A DNA stretch of 64,000 nucleotides from Phorcus lineatus (GCA_921293015.1 OV121096.1:7320285-7384284), one strand, 5' to 3'. Positions 11,201-21,960 are shown, counted from the stretch's first letter. Notes: generated by a model from the letters alone, not told the origin. Program-made: numbers and translations.

Positions 11201-14200
11201 CAAGAACTTAACCCCAAACAATAATGTCCAAAATAGATTATTACATGACATTGAATCGTAATTTGACTTAACAGTATTATTGTTTAAAACATGTTTTATG
11301 TTATATTAAATCACAAACGCGAATATATTCAAAATGTTCCACTTGAGATCACATCGTCACACTAATTAAGGTGTGATAAACGAGATACAATTTCCAAAAT
11401 GGAGAGATTAGATGATGAGATGAGAAATTGCAATACCGTAAGTGTTTCCGATATTCAAAACATTATTTTATTCCAATGGTTATATTTGGATGCAACATCA
11501 AATAGTTAATCTAATGTACAGTTTTAACATATTCATATCACGAGGAGTCACATTTAATAGAATATTGATTAATCCATATTGAGCTCATACCATCAGGTTG
11601 CCCCGGCACAAATCAGATTCTAGCAAGTAAAATGGAACTCAGAATGGACTTTAAAGTTTTCTGATATAACGTGATTAGGAATCGTACCATGGCCCTCCAA
11701 GGTGAGCGGACACTCTTCCAACTTAACAACAACCCCAGTAAATATTTCATTTATAACTTTCCTGTAGATGTGTGCATCTAACAGCGTCCCAGCTCGGTCC
11801 GGACAGAGTATCTGCTCCTCTTGCTGTGACTACTGTAACTCTGACGTGTGTACAGACAAAGGTAAACAAAAACATTTCGATGATTTTGTCTTGTAAGGTT
11901 ATCTTTTATGCAAGGTTAATGGCACAAAGCTATCGCTATTCTTTGTTGTTAGCATAAAAAAGGTACTTAGAGACTGTGAAGCATGTAGAAATATCATATT
12001 AAGGTTCAAGAACAATTGCTTCATTTCTTTCAAATTCGAGTTTGAAAAACAAGACTGTCATTACCATCATACGTAATTTTCCTCTAGTTTGGATTGCATA
12101 TAAGGATTATGATCATAATTCCCCTTCACAAAGCTTTCGTTTGAAAATTTCTTAGCACTTAGTGATATAAAGACCACACCTGTAGTTGATCATATATTTT
12201 CGAGATGGTTTATAGATTTTTGAAATGAAGAACTTTATGTGGGATAACATTTGGCCTCATTTCCCTTTCAGTGAAGGCCTTCAAAGCCTCTATATATGTT
12301 GGTAAATATGATATACAGTATTTCATAATTCCTAAGGCTATGAAGAAGAAATTTTTTCTAACATCAGATTTTAACATGACATAAACATACACCAACTGAA
12401 ACAAATTTAAGACGGATCGATATTTGACAATTTGAATTATAGTCATCAACTAATACGCTCTCAATTTGGAGAGATTTCTCACTGATTTTAAATAAAAGTA
12501 ACATAGCGTATCTTTCATTGATTTTAATGCCTGCAAAAAAGAAGTTCAAATCATCTTCCTCTACTTGCATATATGCATACAGTATGCCCTATGCTAAAAT
12601 GTTACCTTTATTTGTTTTAACAGAAGGGAAACGCCCTTTCACATGTGACGATACTTTATCAATAACTTGTTAACTAACTCGAGGACATATTCAAAAGTAA
12701 ACCATAATTTATTATTTTAACTTTAATATGTAAGATTAAATTTTATGGTTTGGTGAATGAGTCGATATTCGGTCCCAATTCACGACTTTTACCTTGATAA
12801 TGCCACGAGATATAACCATCAAAATTAGTATTCAAATTGTAATTGTAAGCAGAAGTCAGTACTTATCGAAAAATAAAACCGTTGGTAACATTGACATTTT
12901 TGACTCCAGTAAAATAACCTTTTGTCGCATAATTAAAGGTTCCAAACGGCAGTGCCTCCAGTGTTATGACCAACCGTTTGATCAACTCGAAGGTTGCTAC
13001 AAGAAAGTGGACTGCTCCCACAGTACCTCCGTGAGTTATGAATAGGGATTCTATGCTTCAAAGCATGTATTTGCACATAATATTTGTTAACATCTAATAC
13101 TTCACTACTTCTGATGACGTCATTATATTTACGTGAGTGAGTTATTGTTTAGAGCTGCTTGGTCAATATTTCAGCCTTTATCGGCGTATGTTAATATTTT
13201 AAAGATCATTACTTCTGATGACGTCGACAGATAAAAACATGTGTGAATACAAGAGTATTACTTAAAATATAAATAGCAATGTTTTTAAGACAAATACATC
13301 TTGAGAGTTTGTTGTTTACTAATCAAATAGTTAAACTGTCCGTATTGATAAAGGTTCAGTAGCTGTTGGAACGATATAAGTGATATAATTCTTACTTTTA
13401 TCTTGGAACTAATATGAATGTTATTTTTACAAATTATTTTATCTAAATTAAACCTTTATCCATGGAACAAACACTTTGAACCAATTCCAAGTGCACAAGT
13501 TCAATCAAATCATATAGGAAATGGTTCCACTTTCAGCAATGTGCTCAGGTTCTGCGAAACGAGAGTGTAATTCCTACTGTGGATATGGATTGTGAAGAAA
13601 ATCTTGTAAGCAAAACAAAAATCTCCTTTTTGGTTATCAAATCAAACTCCTTGAAAGGATTTACTGATATGCTCACCGATTTGCCAATGAAACCTACTAG
13701 AAATATTTCTATGCTAAATCAAACACAGTCAAGGGCCAACCTAGACTGAGCTCTTAGTCGATAGCTGTCGATTTTCTGCAAATTGAATAGTTTCTACACA
13801 CGTTTTTATCTCCCCAGCCATGCACGAGTACTGTGGAAAAAGATGTACATGTTTGCGATATCTGCTGTAACTGGGACTTGTGTAACAGAGAAGTCGACTG
13901 TCGATATCGTACGTATGTAACATTTGTAGTCTATATATTTGTTAATTACCAATAAACAAGGTCACCAGACAGGCGTTATAGATGTTTTTGTTATATGAGA
14001 AAGATAGTCACATTTGTGCTAGATTTGATGTGATAAACGGCAGAGACATACCATTAAGCTTTGTAACGAATAATAATTATGTAATTGTTAAAATGAACCG
14101 TTATCGCCTTCCAGTCTTTTCTTATCTTATTTTCTTTTATACTTTATTTCTAGACTTAATGTCATAATATTTCATTCATTTCATCATTTGGTAACGAGAT

Positions 14201-17200
14201 CGCAACAATTATTGCAGCTGTTTCCATGACAACTAGTCCTCCAACAACTGCTACGCCAACTACAACTACGTCATCAATAGGTACAAGTAGCTATTACACA
14301 TTCGTCATCTGTGTATCAAATAAAATATTCGAGGACCTCTTCCTTGAAATACATCAGTGCTATTTTCGTCTTTGTCATTCAAAGAGGAAGATTATATGAT
14401 CCATAGTTATGGATTTCATAAATATTTTAAGACATCTAATTGTAATATATTAGAATACATGCATATGTGTTTAGCCCTGTAACATTATTGTGTCCACTTC
14501 TAATATGTGCTGTTGTGCTTCAGTAACGACGCTGTCATCTCCCAAGAAATGCTACAAGTGTTCTGATATACGAGTAGATTCAACAGGCAAAAGTCAGTTG
14601 TGTTACAATGTTGTATCATGCGCTAACCCAACATCGGTAAGATTCAACAAAATGAAATAGGAGGAAGGCAGAATGAAAGAAGAAGGAAGACAGAATGAAA
14701 GCAGAAGTAAGACAGAATGAAAGAAGGAAAGCATAATGAAAGCCGAAGTAAGACAGAATGAAGGAAGAAGAAAGGCAGATGAAAGCCGAAGTAAGACAGA
14801 ATGAAAGAAGAAGGAATGCAAACATGAAGCAGATTACATTTTCTTGGTTCAAACTGGCAAACTATTTCCATACTTTGTACCCCTGTCTTCCTCTGAAGCT
14901 AGAACAATACATTTGCCTTTTTCTGCAATCACTGCGATGACGTTCTGACCTACCTTGCCTTTTCCTATGTTTTAAATGTCATGGTACGCACCAAGAAGTA
15001 CACTCGCCCACTGGTGCAATGAGTGTTAATAATGAAGAAAGATTTGGGATACAAAATAAATCTCAAACCAGTGTTTTTTTATGTTAAGCAGCTATACTTG
15101 CCAATTATAGGCAATGTATTTACACCCTCCGGGTACTCAGTGTGTGATATTTGGAATCTTCTATTGTTTTTACGAAAACTATAACAGCAAATAAGTATGG
15201 GAATAGATGGACTTTATTGAACATAATTTTACCGTTAACTGATTCTCTTTTTAATTATTTGTCAATTATGATTTTATTTCAGAAATGTTCGACGATGTAC
15301 CAAGAGGAGAATGGAATCGTCACGGTTAATATGGACTGTGAAGAAAATGTGGTCTGTTTATAGATCAATAGGACAAAGACTTATATTTGTCAAACATTTG
15401 TTATTATTATGTCTATCACGTATAAACAATCTTTTGATCTAAAGGCAATTGTCGATTATTATTTTTTCGATTGATAGTGTTTGCAGCAATATTTAAAAAA
15501 ACCTGATGTTGTCAATAACCATTGACGTCATATGCTGATACTGTTAAGACTTACATATGTGTTGAAAAAATTATGATGACATTACAATCTTTAACAATTC
15601 CATCGCTCCAATATATTGATATAATGCATTACAAGTAGCTGAAGCACATGAAATCGAAGGTAATGACAGTTTCATTCCTGATTCACAATATTTATCAAAG
15701 GTACAGGATAATCTCTATTAACTCAACTGTAATAAATCATAAATGCTAGAAATGCTCAGATTGCTCAAAATGCTCCCCAGAGGTTTAAATGATATTCATG
15801 ATAAATATCAAGTCAAAGGAACGGGAATGTTGTATCTGTCGTCTAGTAAGTAATTGAGAAACAGTTTCATACTATATGCTTCACCTCAGACAATTTCCTC
15901 TTTAAGCCATGTAATCAACACTTCTCTAGTCCGGAAACTTGCAGCAGCTGTTGTCATACAGATCTGTGTAACCAAGATTTGGACTGTAGACCACAAAGTA
16001 AGTTACATACGCCTGGTAATAGAAATATCGAGGGACGTAGACTAAAACGATCGAGTCATTTCCAAAAGCTATTGAATGTGGCATACTCTTGGTAATTTTT
16101 TTGCAGTTTCATTAAAGTCGATCGTGTTGCGACGAAGACGAGTTTAAAAACTCTCCCCTACCGGGATGCAAACTCGTTTGGTACTTTCCCATCCACCCTT
16201 CTACCCTTCTACCCTACACAACTTTTTATCTGACCAATCACATTATCGCGTTGAAAAAGAAAGTTGGCGTCGATCGTATTGAAAATGGTTCCCAAACGTT
16301 CATATCCTCTTGGGTATAAACCTGATAGCCTTTACCGGTTGAATTGTGATTAGATGAACATCCAAATAGGCTTGCTGTTCTAAGACTGGAACTAAGAGGA
16401 AACTCTCAGAGACACAATGGCAGCTGTTTTTTTTATCAGATTGTGTTTTTTCAGTCATTGGTTCCTCTTACAATATTGACGGGGTTTTTTCTAAGATATT
16501 TGATAAGGGAAATGACTTTAGCTCCTTGAATTCGAATAACAGACCTTGCCAAGCCTCAGAGCTTTTTCAACAAAGTTTAGAATTTGGTATAACATATGTG
16601 ACATTGATATTGTAATGTGTTTCAAGCCAAACGTCTCTTAGTTGCATTTACTGCACATCACTTATACTGTATGTGGCGTCTTTTTTTCAGAATCAACAAC
16701 AACCCAACCGACAACATTAAGGACACATTCAGGAGGTATCCTTGAATCTTTCGTTTTAGCAGCTTACCAATATCGAATTGCACCATAAATGTGATCGTAT
16801 TTTCTAGTAATAATATTTCCTTAACTTGCCTAAACTTTTAATACTCGTTTAAAACAATAATAACACAATCTGTCTTTGAAAGAAAAACTTCACACAGTCA
16901 GCTGAACTACATAATCAATGTCGTGGTAATATACATTGTTGTGTGATAGCACATGCAATTTCCACTACAGTCGAGTGTGAGGTGTGTAGTGGACCTAGAT
17001 GTGGTGTTGATTCTACACGTGCACCCAGTGTCCGATGTAACAACACGACTCCCTACTGTCTCAGCACCGTCCTCAACGATGTCAACGGAGACAAACACGT
17101 CACTAAAAGGTACTTCTTCCGATTTAATATCAATATCGGAATCTAGCTTCACCTCTTGAATATAAGTTATGTTAACATGTGAACTAAATAGTTTTACTTA

Positions 17201-17557
17201 GAAACAGATGCGGCAGTGTTTCCGAATTTGATGTGGCTACAGCATTCTCTTCTGTACTTCTCAACATATCTTTTCTGTACAATATACTTATAACAATAGA
17301 AATGCGACATTTCACCGTTCCAAATGTCAAACAATTAAACAATATAAACTTTACATTTCAGATGCGGCAGTGTTTCTGAATGTTCATCAAAGTGGCTACA
17401 GAAATCCTCACTGCTCTCTGATTGTGTGAACTTTGACCCCTCTAATGTCTACAGTCACGCCTTCGATTGTTACTACTGCTGTGTGACTCACAACTGTAAC
17501 AGAAACATCCGTCCGCAAAATGTCACGCTCTACAACCCGGGAGTCTATTTACCATGA
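8209..17557 (+). CDS. Gene B: secreted protein with five Ly6/uPAR three-finger domains (18 exons)
   Basis: Exons: 8209-8251, 8643-8737, 9162-9245, 9765-9873, 10274-10318, 10535-10617, 10906-10977, 11768-11861, 12939-13030, 13537-13605, 13818-13908, 14218-14280, 14524-14636, 15283-15351, 15907-15997, 16691-16735, 16971-17109 and 17362-17557. They total 1593 nt = 530 codons plus TGA, with all phases compatible. The first exon encodes a short hydrophobic leader (MIVLIVQTLLIFAQ). Five cysteine-rich domains follow, each ending CC-x4-CN or a close variant, joined by Thr/Pro-rich linkers after domains 1, 3 and 4. There is no GPI-type hydrophobic tail, so secretion is inferred. Domains 3-5 are closely similar to gene A, so the genes are tandem duplicates; domains 1-2 have no counterpart in view because gene A is cut. 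Binding partner and function are unknown. Confidence 0.8.
8643..9873 (+). CDS. Gene B three-finger domain 1 (exons 2-4)
   Basis: Exon 8643-8737 carries CDNAFRCYSCKGDYSFESC, exon 9162-9245 carries the middle strand (RCQFEETVTSGNVRRLYAGC), and exon 9765-9873 carries TCPLLN...CRFCCDTETCN. Phases are 1-0, 0-0 and 0-1. The 9162 acceptor (ctattctaaag) was preferred to the nearer catag because only it keeps the frame. Confidence 0.75.
10274..10318 (+). CDS. Gene B linker exon 1 (Thr/Ser/Pro-rich)
   Basis: A 45-nt exon between 'ttttcag' and 'gtaggt', phase 1-1, encoding GSVIPFTTQDPSITT. Its length equals the linker exons at 16691 and 4499. Confidence 0.7.
10535..11861 (+). CDS. Gene B three-finger domain 2 (exons 6-8)
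   Basis: 10535-10617 (MCLSCNGSSSMEAC...C), 10906-10977 (HCSMEVFSTGDNDLEYYGGC) and 11768-11861 (MCASNS...CSSCCDYCNSDVC). The C-terminal motif is CC-x2-CN, two residues shorter than in the other domains. Phases again run 1-0, 0-0, 0-1. Confidence 0.75.
12939..13908 (+). CDS. Gene B three-finger domain 3 (exons 9-11)
   Basis: 12939-13030 encodes QCLQCYDQPFDQLEGCYKKV..., 13537-13605 encodes QCAQVLRNESVIPTVDMDC, and 13818-13908 encodes PCTSTV...DICCNWDLCN. The last two are near copies of gene A 210-278 and 524-614. No linker exon separates domains 2 and 3; exon 8 ends in phase 1 and exon 9 starts in phase 1, so they join directly. Confidence 0.8.
14218..14280 (+). CDS. Gene B linker exon 2 (Thr-rich)
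   Basis: A 63-nt phase 1-1 exon encoding VSMTTSPPTTATPTTTTSSI, likely an O-glycosylated spacer. The gene A equivalent, 1417-1485, is 69 nt and has lost most of the threonine/proline pattern. Confidence 0.75.
14524..15997 (+). CDS. Gene B three-finger domain 4 (exons 13-15)
   Basis: 14524-14636 (KCYKCSDIRVDSTGKSQLCY...), 15283-15351 (KCSTMYQEENGIVTVNMDC, donor gtctgt) and 15907-15997 (PCNQHFSSPETCSSCCHTDLCN). In gene A the motif reads CCDTDLCN; here it is CCHTDLCN. The first intron starts with a homopurine minisatellite instead of the 64-bp array of gene A. Confidence 0.8.
14650..14826 (+). repeat. Homopurine minisatellite (~22-bp degenerate units)
   Basis: About eight imperfect units of the form 'agacagaatgaaagaagaag' begin 14 nt after the donor of exon 13. 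The plus strand is almost purely A/G. The long open frames on the reverse strand here (Ser/Phe/Leu-rich) are artefacts of this repeat. Confidence 0.85.
16691..16735 (+). CDS. Gene B linker exon 3
   Basis: A 45-nt exon after a long polypyrimidine tract (tttttttcag), phase 1-1, encoding STTTQPTTLRTHSG, the paralogue of gene A 4499-4543. Confidence 0.75.
16971..17557 (+). CDS. Gene B terminal three-finger domain (exons 17-18) and stop
   Basis: 16971-17109 (VECEVCSGPRCGVDS...) and 17362-17557 (RCGSVSECSSKWLQ... CCVTHNCNRN ... NVTLYNPGVYLP, TGA). The intron holds a decayed partial copy of the second exon at 17208-17246, so the last exon was once duplicated. Confidence 0.85.
17208..17246 (+). pseudogene. 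Decayed duplicate of the gene B last exon
   Basis: After 'gaaacag' the bases atgcggcagtgtttccgaat repeat the start of exon 18 and then resume at gtggctacag, with about 16 nt deleted. No continuation or donor follows. Confidence 0.7.
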
Positions 17558-17601
17558 TCAAAATTAAGAAATTATAGACCATGATGAATACTGTTGTACT
17601 G

Positions 17602-17607
17602 AATAAA
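17602..17607 (+). terminator. Poly(A) signal AATAAA of gene B
   Basis: AATAAA lies 45 nt downstream of the gene B stop codon, matching the spacing in gene A. Confidence 0.55.
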
Positions 17608-17642
17608 TGGTAAAAAGTTCTGTTTTCAATGACATGTTCATT

Positions 17643-17985
17643 CATTACCCACAGAAGTAGCCCCGTTTATTCCTATACAACCTCTGATATAATATATGGG
17701 GAGCTGTGAAAAGTTTGTCTTGTATGGAAAGAGTTAAACCACCTTGCAATATTTCAGCCAATGAAAACACCAAATGCATTAATAAAATATGTGTTGTCAC
17801 ACAGCCCTATGCAATGATGCAGTCGTTAAATGAGGCGTACATGTTCTGGAAAGAAGACTGAAAGTGCAAGGTGCATATTCGTATAAAATGTAGCTTTTTG
17901 AAAGCTTATGATAATAGCTTAGACGAATTGAATGACAACATTTTGCGCTAATTGCACAAGTAAATTTGATTGCATCTTTGATCGC
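17643..17985 (+). mobile_element. MITE (9-bp TSD family), copy 1, diverged and cut at its right end
   Basis: It begins with a diverged terminal repeat (cattacccacagaagtagc...cctatacaacctctg) and keeps family interior such as 'atatttcagccaatgaaaac' and 'gcaatgatgcagtcg'. Similarity stops at 'gattgcatctttgat', before the right inverted repeat. Confidence 0.7.
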
Positions 17986-18180
17986 AAGGTAAACTACGTC
18001 GACGAGGGACGATGAAGGCAGCGTCAGTGAAGTTGCAATGAGTCGTCCGATAGTTCCGCCCGAACAAGAAATTATGTTGGACTTTGTAAGTTCAGCCGTT
18101 CGCGATCTACTTTTGATCTAAAATAGAATTTAGGAAAATAAACGAAATATAAGTCCATTGATAGGTCTTGTTTCAATTAG

Positions 18181-18713
18181 AATGGATTAGACATCTTAGA
18201 TATACACTTCTGACGCAGCAGTATGCAGACAACCCCCACGTCACGAAGCTTGTACGTCGTGCAATTGCCCTACCCCTGGTTCCTCTGGACAAAGTAAGTG
18301 ACATGTGGCTGTATGCCCTGGAATCTTCCCCTGACGATCCATCGACTGAAGGATTCAAGGACTACGTGACAGGCTACTGGGTTGAAGGTGACCATGGTCG
18401 TCAGATGTGGAACCACTACAACACCGTCGGTCCCAGAACAACGAACCACGTTGAGGGGTGGCACAGAAAGCTGACAACTGTAACATCGGAGTGCCACCCA
18501 AACCTCTTCAAAACCATCAGCTTCTTGAAGAAGGAGCAGGCTTACACTGAGGCCTGCATCATACAGCTGAATCATGGTGGCAGAGCTCCACCAAGGAAGA
18601 AAAAGTACCGTCAACTTGATGATGCTTTGGACACTTACAAAAGACGCTATGCAAGTGGGCAAGTGTCATGCGAGGAGTACCTCGATCTGGTTGGCCATTT
18701 GACAGGCTACTGA
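18181..18713 (+). CDS. MULE-type transposase, C-terminal exon
   Basis: Opens after a plausible acceptor (tttcaattag) and runs 177 codons to TGA. It contains NHVEGWHRKLT, HPNLFKTISFLKKEQ and a basic PPRKKKYRQLDD stretch, which I recognise from the C-terminal part of animal MULE-domain transposase relatives (often with FLYWCH zinc fingers). The DDE core is absent. A short upstream frame at 18038 (MSRPIVPPEQEIMLDF, donor gtaagt) does not join it in phase. The 3' UTR carries a 60-bp tandem duplication. Probably a remnant of an autonomous element; a host-adopted fragment cannot be excluded. Confidence 0.6.
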
Positions 18714-18829
18714 GATGTTTATGATATGTAACCATTGTTGCTATTTCATGCCAATGTCCATTCAAAGTACTGAAATGTTTATGATATGTAACCATTGTTG
18801 CTATTTCATGCCAATGTCCATTCAAAGTG
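18709..18829 (+). repeat. 60-bp tandem duplication in the 3' UTR
   Basis: 'actgagatgtttatgatatg...gtccattcaaag' occurs twice in a row with one or two differences. An AATAAA follows at about 18847. Confidence 0.85.
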
Positions 18830-18849
18830 CTACTACAAATGTATAAAAT

Positions 18850-19845
18850 AAAAAATTTAGTTATATTAATAGTGTTTGTCCCTTTTTTCATGGGTTAACC
18901 CTTTTTCATAGGTATCAAATTTGACCCAGCACCTGTTGTTTTAAGGGATTATACCGCTTGACTGGTTCAATTACCCTAGATAATAGGGCTGGGTGGATGG
19001 GAATATTGCTTCTTGAGTAAACTTAATGAATGGTGTCCCTTGATTGAGAAAACCAAATATGGATGACAAGAATAATACTAAAGTTAATTGGTTTAGTGCA
19101 GTGACGTTAAAAACTTTAAGGTATAAAGTTTTCATTATGTTAGTAAACTGGACAGTGTGATGTATGACAATGCGGACGCATTCATTAATTCAAAACTTTG
19201 TGTAATCAGTTATAAGGACAATTAGGAGTTTATAGTGTTTTAAAGGTTTTTTTTAAAGGTTTTTTTATAACTAGCATCCATATTAACGGGATGAGTTATT
19301 ACGGTTACTCTGCTGTTTTCGTGGAAAACCATTAGTAATTATAAATTTGAAATTTGGAGATGAATATGTCAAATTATTCGTATTTATATCACCGTTTAAA
19401 GAGTAGGAGCTTAAGAAGTCTGATTTACATTAGAAATTTTTCAAGGACTGAGAAGTTCACTTTTGCAGTGGTTAATTGTCTTATTAATGAATTGAGTGAT
19501 AGTGTTGAGTTATTTAAGAACATTTTTGAATTTTTCCTTTCAAACGTCAGTTTTATTGATGTTTTAACAATTTTGGAATGCTTTTATGGCCACTTAAATT
19601 TTTCCTTGTAATTAAGAGTGAAAATTGAAGCGTCTCCATTTATTCCTAAACACGAGAGGAGGTGTTGGATTACTATTGATGTTGATAAATGCTGTATGAT
19701 TTATGGAGGACGAAAACTCATTATCATTGGTGTTAGTTTAGTTTTCGTATTAATCCCATTCTTGACGATGATTCTCCCACTCAACATCACATACAGCATT
19801 TAATGAAGTAACGGTAAGACGTTTCGACACTAAGAAAGACAAACC
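18850..19845 (+). other. Gene-poor stretch with a broken open frame
   Basis: 19354-19803 is one frame interrupted by a single TAA at 19609-19611. Its second half has a hydrophobic segment (KLIIIGVSLVFVLIPFLTMI). No family is recognised and no homologue is visible elsewhere in the window. It could be a decayed gene or chance. Confidence 0.25.
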
Positions 19846-19848
19846 TAC

Positions 19849-21228
19849 ATGATGCGTTGTATCCTCAGGATGTTTCTCGCTGCTGTTGCAGTATTGCTAA
19901 CTGGTTCCATCAACTCCGAAGACACACATGACACTGGAGATAAATTTAGGAGTTCTCTGTGGATGTTGTTAGGGGATGAAGGTGATAAGCCATCAATTTC
20001 AAATATGGACTCAATGAAGTGTGTCTTGGTGAAGAGACAGTGTGATATAGTTAGAAAATGTCATACAGATTGCTTGTGTGGACTTCACGATGAACCACGT
20101 GGACAGGTGTTAAATGAAGCCCTGATTGGTTGTAGAGTATACGCAAAGGTGAAATATGTTCTTGAGGAGGGAGGAGATGCCGTCGAAGAGATGTTAAAAA
20201 CCTCTCAAGTCCTTACAAAATTAAAGCCAACTTCAAACGACAGACACACGTCTGCAGGTCAGGAGGATTCAGGTGAACCACAACGCAAGCTTACTGTTCA
20301 ATCAAAATCGAACATCATCACAAAAGGTACTGATCGTGTTTCTGATCTCATTGTCAATGGAACTGGCGTGAGGCCGTGTCGTCGAAGCTGCCATAAAGGG
20401 TCAAGTGGTTGCGGTAAAAAACTAAAGGACGTTAAAAAGCAAAACAGTGAACCCCTTGTATTCATCAATGCTGGCTCTAAAGGTGTATATATGTTTGATG
20501 AACGCAAAAAGAATTGGGTGAGGTTACGTTTGAAATTGGAATTAAGTACCTTTTTTGTTCATTTTGAAAAATGTCAGGTTTATTGGTCACTTCGTCATTC
20601 AATCCGTACATCGTGTATCAACGGGAACTGTAGAAGAGTTATTCTAGAATCCAAATCAGTAATTCTGAAATTTGTTCTTGACCACACTACCGGAACAATA
20701 TTCTATGATTTAGGACTGAAGGCTGGCATATGGAAAGTGTCCCTTACGGGCAACCAAAATCAAAGAGTATTTAAAGGGAAAGTCGATTACAAATTTATTG
20801 GCATTTATCAAAATACACTTTGTGTTTACATAACAAGATGGTTCAAGCAACGTGTCATTTGGACAAGGATTAAATTCTATACCCTATTGCATAAATCTAA
20901 GTTAAAATCCATTTCCCCAAAAAACTTTAACGATATCAATGACATGATTTTGGTTGGTGATAAGATTGCAATAATTGGCTCTTATAAACGTTTAGATCGA
21001 TTCATTATAGAGGTCTTTATTGGTTCACGTAGAGAGCAGCGAAGACATACGCTACCAACAGAATTTGTGTATGAACACGGTACGTCTGCCGCCGGTAAGC
21101 TTTACATTGGATCTGTTGAAGGCACGATTTCTATTTTCGATTTCAAAAACAAGATAACTAGTAAGATTCGTTTGTATGAGGTTATAAGAACTTTGGATGA
21201 TATAAAATATAAAATCTCAGTGTCTTGA
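19849..21228 (+). CDS. Intronless secreted 459-residue protein, propeller-like C-terminal half
   Basis: One uninterrupted frame. Residues 1-21 look like a signal peptide (MMRCILRMFLAAVAVLLTGS). Residues 58-95 hold a cysteine cluster (C58, C65, C71, C75, C77, C95), N170-G-T is a sequon, and C177, C181 and C188 form a second cluster. From about 200 the protein has blade-like segments. Residues 275-300 (LDHTTGTIFYDLGLKAGIWK and following) resemble a YWTD/LDLR class-B repeat, with FYD where that family has YWTD. Similar blades recur near 330 and 415-430. No known family can be named. It lacks introns although its neighbours have them, so it may be a retrocopy or single-exon gene. It resembles the gene starting at 58935 and the decayed exon at 58472 in order and style. 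Confidence 0.65.
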   Translation: MMRCILRMFLAAVAVLLTGSINSEDTHDTGDKFRSSLWMLLGDEGDKPSISNMDSMKCVLVKRQCDIVRKCHTDCLCGLHDEPRGQVLNEALIGCRVYAKVKYVLEEGGDAVEEMLKTSQVLTKLKPTSNDRHTSAGQEDSGEPQRKLTVQSKSNIITKGTDRVSDLIVNGTGVRPCRRSCHKGSSGCGKKLKDVKKQNSEPLVFINAGSKGVYMFDERKKNWVRLRLKLELSTFFVHFEKCQVYWSLRHSIRTSCINGNCRRVILESKSVILKFVLDHTTGTIFYDLGLKAGIWKVSLTGNQNQRVFKGKVDYKFIGIYQNTLCVYITRWFKQRVIWTRIKFYTLLHKSKLKSISPKNFNDINDMILVGDKIAIIGSYKRLDRFIIEVFIGSRREQRRHTLPTEFVYEHGTSAAGKLYIGSVEGTISIFDFKNKITSKIRLYEVIRTLDDIKYKISVS

Positions 21229-21540
21229 ACAACTAGGTACATTTTGACAACCGAAATTACAAAAAGGCAAATCAAGGTATTTGAACTACCTGGAAAATAA
21301 TTTAGTTAGTATTTCTCTCATTTTGATAGCCCTTTTCGAAATCATATCAAATATCAAACGATAGTGCTATGTGCCTACTCATTGAGGGGGACAAACACTG
21401 CAAGCCTATTGATCATCGCTAAACTCTCGCCGCTCGGTGAAAATGGTTAGACACGTTTTCTTGTGCTACGAATCTTTTATTTTTATTCTCTTTTTCTAAA
21501 TTTACATCTACAACTACATAAATTTATCGTATACGTACTG

Positions 21541-21960
21541 TTTTCTGTTATGGTATTCCATTACTTATTTCGATCGGGGCTGCTACGTTTGAGAATTAAT
21601 GAAGGTAGATGGGAGCTTATTGATAGACTTTCTAGGCTATGCCCTATTTGTATTTGCAGAAGAGAAGATGAGTTTCATTTCATTTCTATTTCATCATTCT
21701 ATAATGATTTAAGAAAACTGTAGCTATCTAAAACTGTAACTGGAAATATTAGTGCATTTAAACAACTGCTAACTACCGATGATAATAAAATGTTGAAAAG
21801 GTTAAGCCATTTTGTCTTTTATGCTTACGAAAAACGGTGTAAAAATCTTAATGAAATAACTTTTGAGTAATAATGTATATTCATGTTATCTACCTTCTGT
21901 ATATTGTCTGTGTTTTTGTATAAGTCATTGTATGTATCCCTGTATTTGGGCCCTTGGGCT
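21541..21960 (+). mobile_element. Non-LTR retrotransposon (LINE) 3' end
   Basis: The frame reads SGLLRLRINEGRWE...RLCPIC...EDEFHFISIS, then after one TAG the downstream LKRLSHFVFYAYEKRC. This is the C-terminal zinc-knuckle-like tail of LINE reverse transcriptase proteins (LR-x-E-x-GRW ... CPxC ... EDExHFL). It ends in a 3' UTR with 'gaataaagttgttgactgat'. No reverse transcriptase core remains. Confidence 0.65.

Noticed and set aside
12610..12680. Extra linker exon between domains 2 and 3 of gene B (acceptor-like ttttaacag)
   Set aside because: No suitable donor in phase 1; the flanking exons already join in phase.
14603..14871. Three overlapping reverse-strand frames rich in Ser, Phe and Leu
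   Set aside because: They are the complement of the homopurine minisatellite and have no independent support.
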